NCBI RefSeq assembly: GCF_002162135.1
Contig: NZ_CP021382.1
Coordinates: 1,798,001-1,862,000 of the forward strand
Reading direction: 5' to 3'
Source of the DNA: Cellvibrio sp. PSBB006
GTDB lineage: Bacteria; Pseudomonadota; Gammaproteobacteria; Pseudomonadales; Cellvibrionaceae
DNA: 64,000 nt
A program made the translations under genes and the position numbers. Of this stretch, positions 59,133 through 64,000 are shown piece by piece (positions within the stretch are counted from its first letter, which is position 1; each line of letters begins with the position of its first letter). The notes under the pieces were generated by a model. It searched no databases and had not been told where the DNA came from. It saw only the letters and a program-made list of their open reading frames with translations.

Positions 59133-61010
59133 ATGCGATTTGTATGGAAAATAATTTTTTGTTCGCTATTAACCAGCTTGCTACCCCTGCTGTCCACGTC
59201 TGTCATCGCACAGGACGCATCCTGCCGATACCGGATTACCAATGAGTGGAACAGCGGTTACATCGCCACAATAACCATTTCAAACCAATCAACCACCAGC
59301 GTCAGCAACTGGAGTGTGAATTGGGAGTACCAGGCAAATCGAATAAGCAATTTATGGAGTGCGATGTTATCGGGTAATAACCCCTATACAGCACAATCAC
59401 TTTCATGGAATGGAACGATCGCGCCGGGAGCGAGCGTGGAGTTTGGATTCCAGGTGGACAAAAACGGCGGTGCTGCTGAACGCCCCGTCGTGAGTGGCGA
59501 AATCTGCAACACCTCATCATCGAGTTCCTATACATCAAGCTCGCATACATCCAGTTCCACTGCTAGCTTCAGCTCGAGTTCGGCAGACTACGGTTCTTGT
59601 CCATTTACCGGGGTTGAGTGCGTGTCTCTGAGCGGCAGCTGGGAATATATTTGCGCACCCGGCTGCACTAGCCAGGGACCTGCACCCTGCATCTCTGCGA
59701 ACATGTGTAGAACTTACGGCAACTCAAGCAGCATCACTAGTTCGTCACCAGCCAGCTCCTCTGAGGCAAGTTCGTCTGAGGCAAGCTCGGTGACAAACAG
59801 CACAGGATCTTCAAGTAGCCTCGCGATGTGCCCATTTACCGGCTACGAGTGCCAGGATATCAACGGAAGCTGGATGTACATCTGCGCACCAGGGTGCACA
59901 TCTCAGGGAAATGCTCCTTGTGGGCCAATCTCGCAATGTCGTTTCAATATCAGTTCGTCTTCAGGTATTTCCAGTTCACACTCATCCAGTAGTAGTTCCT
60001 CACCTAGTTTAAAAAACCTTGCCGGATTCCCGATAGGTGTTGCCGTGTCAGCGGGTAGTGAAACCAATAGCATATTTCGCAACGATGGCGGCATAGACCG
60101 GACGCTGATTCAACAGCATTTCAGCCAGCTTACCGCCGGCAATATCATGAAGATGAGTTATCTTCATCCGAGTGAAAACACTTACACCTTTGAGCACGCT
60201 GATCAGCTGGTTAACTTTGCTCTTGAAAATAATATCTCTATTCACGGCCACACGCTGATCTGGCATTCGGATTACCAGATCCCCACCTGGATGAAAAATT
60301 ACACTGGTGATTACGCGACTCTGTTGCAGGAACACGTGCAAAACATCACCAGTTACTACGCAGGACGCGTGGTGAGCTGGGATGTTGTTAACGAAGCATT
60401 TGCTGATGACGGCGACAGCAATGCAATCAATGGTTATCGCAATTCGTTGTGGTATCAGAAACTTGGGCCGGGTTATATCGAGCAGGCATTCATCGCTGCT
60501 GATGCAGCCGATCCGGTAGCAGATCTTTACTATAACGATTACAACCTCGAAGGCGGACAGCAAAAATTCGATTACGTATTAGCAATGGTCGATGACTTCA
60601 AAGCGCGCGATATTCCAATAGATGGTGTTGGTTTCCAAATGCATATCAACATAGAGTGGCCGAGTGAGTCGCAAATAAAAAATGCTTTCCAGCAGGTGGT
60701 CAATCGCGGCCTGAAAGTAAAAATTACCGAGCTGGATATACCGGTTAACACCTACGCCAATCCTGACAAATATCAAACCTTTACCGCTGAAGCGGCTGAG
60801 CGTCAGAAAGATAAATATCGTGAAGTCGTTGCAGCCTACCTGGATGTGGTTCCACCCGAATTGCGGGGCGGCATTACCGTATGGGGCTTGTACGATAGCG
60901 ACAGCTGGTTGATCGATCTGCACGGGCGACCGGACTGGCCATTGTTGTTTAACGACCTCAGGCAGGCGAAGCCCGCTTTTGATGGTTTCGTGGAAGGCTT
61001 ATCGGATTAA
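59133..61010 (+). CDS. GH10 xylanase with CBM2 and two novel six-cysteine modules
   Basis: This secreted endo-xylanase of 625 residues has a signal peptide (1-26, ending VIAQ), CBM2 (30-125) and a serine linker. Two copies of a 37-residue cysteine-rich module follow (156-192 and 233-269, each starting CPFTG) with identical Cys spacing 6-10-3-7-5, then a linker and the GH10 barrel (about 296-622). Acid/base Glu421 is in SWDVVNEAF and nucleophile Glu533 in KITELDIP. Xylanases of this family in Cellvibrio usually have CBM10 in the place taken here by the double module. An ACAGGAG site precedes ATG. Last but one of the rightward run. Confidence 0.93.
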   Translation: MRFVWKIIFCSLLTSLLPLLSTSVIAQDASCRYRITNEWNSGYIATITISNQSTTSVSNWSVNWEYQANRISNLWSAMLSGNNPYTAQSLSWNGTIAPGASVEFGFQVDKNGGAAERPVVSGEICNTSSSSSYTSSSHTSSSTASFSSSSADYGSCPFTGVECVSLSGSWEYICAPGCTSQGPAPCISANMCRTYGNSSSITSSSPASSSEASSSEASSVTNSTGSSSSLAMCPFTGYECQDINGSWMYICAPGCTSQGNAPCGPISQCRFNISSSSGISSSHSSSSSSSPSLKNLAGFPIGVAVSAGSETNSIFRNDGGIDRTLIQQHFSQLTAGNIMKMSYLHPSENTYTFEHADQLVNFALENNISIHGHTLIWHSDYQIPTWMKNYTGDYATLLQEHVQNITSYYAGRVVSWDVVNEAFADDGDSNAINGYRNSLWYQKLGPGYIEQAFIAADAADPVADLYYNDYNLEGGQQKFDYVLAMVDDFKARDIPIDGVGFQMHINIEWPSESQIKNAFQQVVNRGLKVKITELDIPVNTYANPDKYQTFTAEAAERQKDKYREVVAAYLDVVPPELRGGITVWGLYDSDSWLIDLHGRPDWPLLFNDLRQAKPAFDGFVEGLSD

Positions 61011-61204
61011 CTATTTATCAATATTTTTTGGACACTCAATCAGTTAAAACAATAACGACCGTTGAGACGCCACTCCTACACCGCTCGGCGTTGAACCTGA
61101 TCAGCGTCGAGAGTGATAAAAACCACCGTAGTCGCGCTTAAGGCTTCAGCGCAGGGTGTATAACAAGCTGTAATAACTCCAATAAGGCATACAGGAGAAT
61201 AACA

Positions 61205-62812
61205 ATGATAGCGTTTAAAAAAATCGCCGGTTTTTCGGTTGCGATGTTTGTTTTAATTTGTGCGGTCGCACAACAGGCAAGTGCACAAGCTAATTGCAGT
61301 TACCGTATTACCAACGAATGGAATACCGGCTACACCGGTGCAATTACTATCAGCAACAACGGTTCCAGCTCGTTAAACGGCTGGAGTCTCAGCTGGCAAT
61401 ACAACAGCAATCGCATCACCAGTTCGTGGAATGCCAATATCACTGGTAATAATCCTTACACCGCAACGGATCTAGGTTGGAATGGCAACGTTCCTGCCGG
61501 TGCCAGTGTGGAGATTGGCTTTCAGGTGAATAAAAACGGTGGCAGTGCCGAAATGCCGACATTGAATGGTGCTGTCTGTTCCGGTGGCAACAATAATTCT
61601 TCCGCAACCAGTAGTGTAAGCAGTTCGCCATCAAGCAGCGCATCGAGCCAGAGCGTGGCACCGTCATCCAGCGCGAGCTCTATCAGCTCATCGTCAGCCA
61701 ACAACAACGCGGGGCAGCAATGCAACTGGTACGGCACTTTGTATCCCTTGTGTACCAATACGCAAAGTGGTTGGGGCTGGGAGGCGAATCGCAGTTGTAT
61801 TTCGCCCAGCACCTGTAGTTCGCAACCGGCGCCTTACGGCATCGTTGGAGGAAATAATTCGTCCAACAGTTCAAGTGTCGCGACATCTTCAAGCAGTTCC
61901 GCCGGTAACCAGGGTTTTGTCAGTACCCATGGGCAACTGCGTACCAGCGGCAATCAACTGATCAACAAAAACGGTACCGCTGTTCAGTTACGCGGTATGA
62001 GTTCCCACGGGCTGCAATGGTATGGCGACTACATGAATCTCAGTAGCATCCGCTGGTTGCGCGATGACTGGGGTATCAATGTGATTCGTGCGGCTATGTA
62101 TACCGCCAGCGAAGGTTACATCGAAGATCCTTCAGTCAAAAATAAAGTATTTGAAATTGTCGATGCCGCGATTGCGCTGGATATTTATGTGATTGTCGAC
62201 TGGCATATTCTCAGCGATGGCAACCCGCAACAATACAAAGCGGAAGCGAAAGCATTTTTCAACGAGGTCGCGCAGCGTTACGGCAACACACCCAACGTGA
62301 TTTATGAAATTGCCAACGAACCCAACGGCGGTGGCGTCACCTGGAATGCGGCGATTCGCCCTTATGCCCAGGAAGTCATTCCGGTGATTCGCAATCACGC
62401 ACCGAATAGTCTGGTCATTGTCGGTACGGGTACATGGAGTCAGGACGTTACTGATGCAGCGGCCAATCCGGTGAGTTTTCCGAATGTCGGCTATGCGATG
62501 CATTTCTATGCGTGTACTCACGGCCAATGGTTACGCGACCGCGTAGATCAGGCACGCGCGCAAGGCGCGATGATTTTCTCTACTGAATGGGGCACCGCCG
62601 ACGCCACTGGCGACGGCAGTGTGTGTGAAAACGATACCCGTACCTGGATTAATTTCCTGAATCAACGCGGAATCAGCTGGATTAACTGGAGCATTACGCC
62701 AAAAGAGGAAGGCACCGCTGCGCTGACCCCCGGCGCCAGCACAACAGGTAACTGGTCCGCCAGTGACCTGTCGCCGTCAGGCACCTTGGTGAAATCACTG
62801 ATGCGTCAATAA
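61205..62812 (+). CDS. GH5_2-type endoglucanase with N-terminal CBM2 and CBM10
   Basis: This secreted cellulase of 535 residues has a signal peptide (1-28, ending ASAQ), CBM2 (30-128), serine linker, CBM10 (about 171-215), a second linker, then GH5 (about 237-530). Subfamily 2 features: [44 protein letters not shown]. Acid/base Glu is in [10 protein letters not shown] and the nucleophile in [13 protein letters not shown]. The start has ACAGGAG eight bases upstream. Module order is the same as in the GH6 enzyme. A strong bidirectional terminator follows. Confidence 0.93.
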   Translation: MIAFKKIAGFSVAMFVLICAVAQQASAQANCSYRITNEWNTGYTGAITISNNGSSSLNGWSLSWQYNSNRITSSWNANITGNNPYTATDLGWNGNVPAGASVEIGFQVNKNGGSAEMPTLNGAVCSGGNNNSSATSSVSSSPSSSASSQSVAPSSSASSISSSSANNNAGQQCNWYGTLYPLCTNTQSGWGWEANRSCISPSTCSSQPAPYGIVGGNNSSNSSSVATSSSSSAGNQGFVSTHGQLRTSGNQLINKNGTAVQLRGMSSHGLQWYGDYMNLSSIRWLRDDWGINVIRAAMYTASEGYIEDPSVKNKVFEIVDAAIALDIYVIVDWHILSDGNPQQYKAEAKAFFNEVAQRYGNTPNVIYEIANEPNGGGVTWNAAIRPYAQEVIPVIRNHAPNSLVIVGTGTWSQDVTDAAANPVSFPNVGYAMHFYACTHGQWLRDRVDQARAQGAMIFSTEWGTADATGDGSVCENDTRTWINFLNQRGISWINWSITPKEEGTAALTPGASTTGNWSASDLSPSGTLVKSLMRQ

Positions 62813-62850
62813 GAACGTAAAGTGACATAAAAAATACAAAGGGATTTGAC

Positions 62851-62885
62851 AAAAAAATCCCCGCTATTCGGCGGGGATTTTTTTA
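62851..62885. terminator. Bidirectional terminator after the GH5 cellulase gene
   Basis: AAAAAAATCCCCGC and GCGGGGATTTTTTT form a near-perfect stem with a short loop between the convergent cellulase and esterase genes. Confidence 0.9.
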
Positions 62886-62893
62886 TTGGAATA

Positions 62894-63919
62894 TCAGTGA
62901 CACATCATCTTGTAAGCAAATTGCGCATCCAGGAAATTTGCCATCATCGTTGCGGTCGGTTTTGCCCAGGGATAAAACAACCAGAAACTGTGCGGTGCAT
63001 CCGAAAATTTTTCAGCATGATAATTAATCTTGGCTTCCTCAAGCCGCTTGATCATCTCCGCTTGCCCCACACTGAAACGCGCCTGTGAACTGTTGATAAA
63101 CAATACCGGCGGCTTGCCTTTGCTTACGTGATAAATCGGCGAGGCCTCGTGCCATAAAGCGGTTTTTGTCGCATAGTTTCCACCAAACCATTGACCGGCC
63201 GACGAGGGATTTTTGCGCGGATCATCTTCATATTTGCGTGCTTCTTCCGACGTGAAATCCGACAAGCCATCAATGTTCACCACCGCTTGCACATCACTGG
63301 TAAAGATACTGCTCTTAGCCTGCGGATCAAATTTTACGTCACCGTTTGTCATACCGACCAAAGCAGCGATTTGTCCACCTGCAGAACCACCAGCCACAGC
63401 AATACGTTCCGGATTGACACCATAGGTTTTCGCATTCTCGCGCAACCAGCGAACCGCCGCTTTCACATCATGAATCGCAGCAGGATATTCAGCTTCCGGC
63501 GATAAGCGATAACTGATAGTCGCCGTCACATAACCGCGCAACGCTAATTGGTGGGCCAAGGGCATCATATTTTCACGATAACCAGCCCGCCAGCCACCAC
63601 CGTGTACCAACACGATAGCTGGCCGCTGATCCGCCATGGTGGGTTCGGGGGCATAGAGGTCCAACTGCAATTCCCGCGCGCCGTAGTTAACGTAGGTCAG
63701 GTTTTTAAATGCAAGTATGCCTTCCGGCAATTTGCCGTCCAGCATGCGCATTTGCGGAAAATCCTTCACATATTTTGTGTAGGTATCAGCCGGAGTGTAA
63801 GTATTTTGAGGGTCATTGACCGAGGTGATGGGTGCGGTGGTTGAACAACCAAGCATTAATGCCAGCGCAACGCTGCCAGCCAGAGTAAAGATAACGGTAA
63901 CGCAATGCCGAAGGATCAT
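62894..63919 (-). CDS. Alpha/beta-hydrolase lipoprotein esterase (BD-FAE/acetyl esterase type)
   Basis: The 341-residue protein has a lipoprotein signal (LMLGC lipobox, Cys about residue 25), so it is probably anchored in the outer membrane or periplasm. The alpha/beta-hydrolase fold shows oxyanion VLVHGGGWRAGY, nucleophile elbow AVAGGSAGGQIA, and late DAPHSFWLF with the catalytic His. It belongs to the BD-FAE/axe-like esterases that remove acetyl or feruloyl groups from xylan fragments. Unlike its neighbours it has no CBM, which suits work on imported or surface-bound oligosaccharides. The window ends 80 bases upstream, so a promoter or partner gene may be beyond view. Confidence 0.85.
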   Translation of the reverse strand: MILRHCVTVIFTLAGSVALALMLGCSTTAPITSVNDPQNTYTPADTYTKYVKDFPQMRMLDGKLPEGILAFKNLTYVNYGARELQLDLYAPEPTMADQRPAIVLVHGGGWRAGYRENMMPLAHQLALRGYVTATISYRLSPEAEYPAAIHDVKAAVRWLRENAKTYGVNPERIAVAGGSAGGQIAALVGMTNGDVKFDPQAKSSIFTSDVQAVVNIDGLSDFTSEEARKYEDDPRKNPSSAGQWFGGNYATKTALWHEASPIYHVSKGKPPVLFINSSQARFSVGQAEMIKRLEEAKINYHAEKFSDAPHSFWLFYPWAKPTATMMANFLDAQFAYKMMCH

Positions 63920-64000
63920 ATGGACTATCTCTTATTGTTGACCGATTACTGGAACCGGAAACAATAAAGCACCAAGCGCCATAAGGCCAGCCAGTTCATA

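Noticed and set aside
13895..63919. Prophage, integrative element or transposon carrying the accessory genes
   Set aside because: No integrase, transposase, terminal repeats or tRNA attachment site was seen at the edges of either accessory block.

Overview
The window looks like the chromosome of a Cellvibrio-type gammaproteobacterium (Cellvibrionaceae). Two things suggest this. One is the housekeeping synteny aat-bpt-infA / clpA-clpS / cspD / icd / rluE-nudJ-mnmA-hflD-purB, familiar from gammaproteobacteria. The other is a block of secreted polysaccharide-degrading enzymes built from CBM2 and CBM10 modules joined by poly-serine linkers. The genus call is an inference from these traits, not from a database search.

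Layout. 1-13.7 kb: N-end-rule and translation genes (aat, bpt, infA, clpA, clpS), cspD, monomeric isocitrate dehydrogenase, then rluE, nudJ, mnmA, hflD, purB, tadA and a small DUF1653 gene. 13.9-34.2 kb: a chitin-linked locus, all on the minus strand. Two paralogous GH18 chitinases lie at its two ends. Between them are two large TonB-dependent receptors, three flavin-dependent 'tryptophan' halogenases, a JmjC-like cupin, a TPR-sulfotransferase and a NagX/HGSNAT-type membrane protein. A membrane-anchored AraC-type regulator sits at the upstream edge. 34.2-45.2 kb: general metabolism: a CoA-transferase, a quinone oxidoreductase, pdxH, a catalase, mobA, a SulP transporter with universal stress and VanZ-like proteins, a DksA-type zinc-finger protein, a DUF1287 protein and a diguanylate cyclase. 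45.5-63.9 kb: a plant cell wall cluster: AA10 LPMO, GH5_8 mannanase, GH6 cellobiohydrolase, GH9 endoglucanase, a CE3-like esterase, GH10 xylanase, GH5 cellulase and a lipoprotein esterase. A deletion remnant that looks like a GH74-CBM2 xyloglucanase gene lies near the LPMO.

How the parts may work together. In the chitin locus the secreted chitinases would release chito-oligosaccharides and the TonB-dependent receptors would import them. The NagX-like protein would act on GlcNAc at the inner membrane. The role of the halogenases, cupin and sulfotransferase is unknown. Two kinds of cis-site tie the locus together. A 15-bp direct repeat with exact 21-bp period lies upstream of one chitinase and of one receptor, and is a candidate target of the adjacent AraC-type regulator. 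Two GACAACGTTGT palindromes of LacI/NagR type lie upstream of the other receptor. In the cell wall cluster the enzymes target crystalline cellulose, mannan, xylan and acetyl substituents. Most carry the same CBM10 and CBM2 modules, at the N-terminus or the C-terminus depending on the enzyme.

The strongest leads are the halogenase/receptor/cupin/sulfotransferase set and its shared direct-repeat operators, a duplicated six-cysteine module of unknown type in the GH10 xylanase, the GH74 remnant, and a leader with a Pro-Pro-stop mini-ORF before the SulP gene. No tRNA, rRNA, CRISPR array or insertion sequence was recognised.
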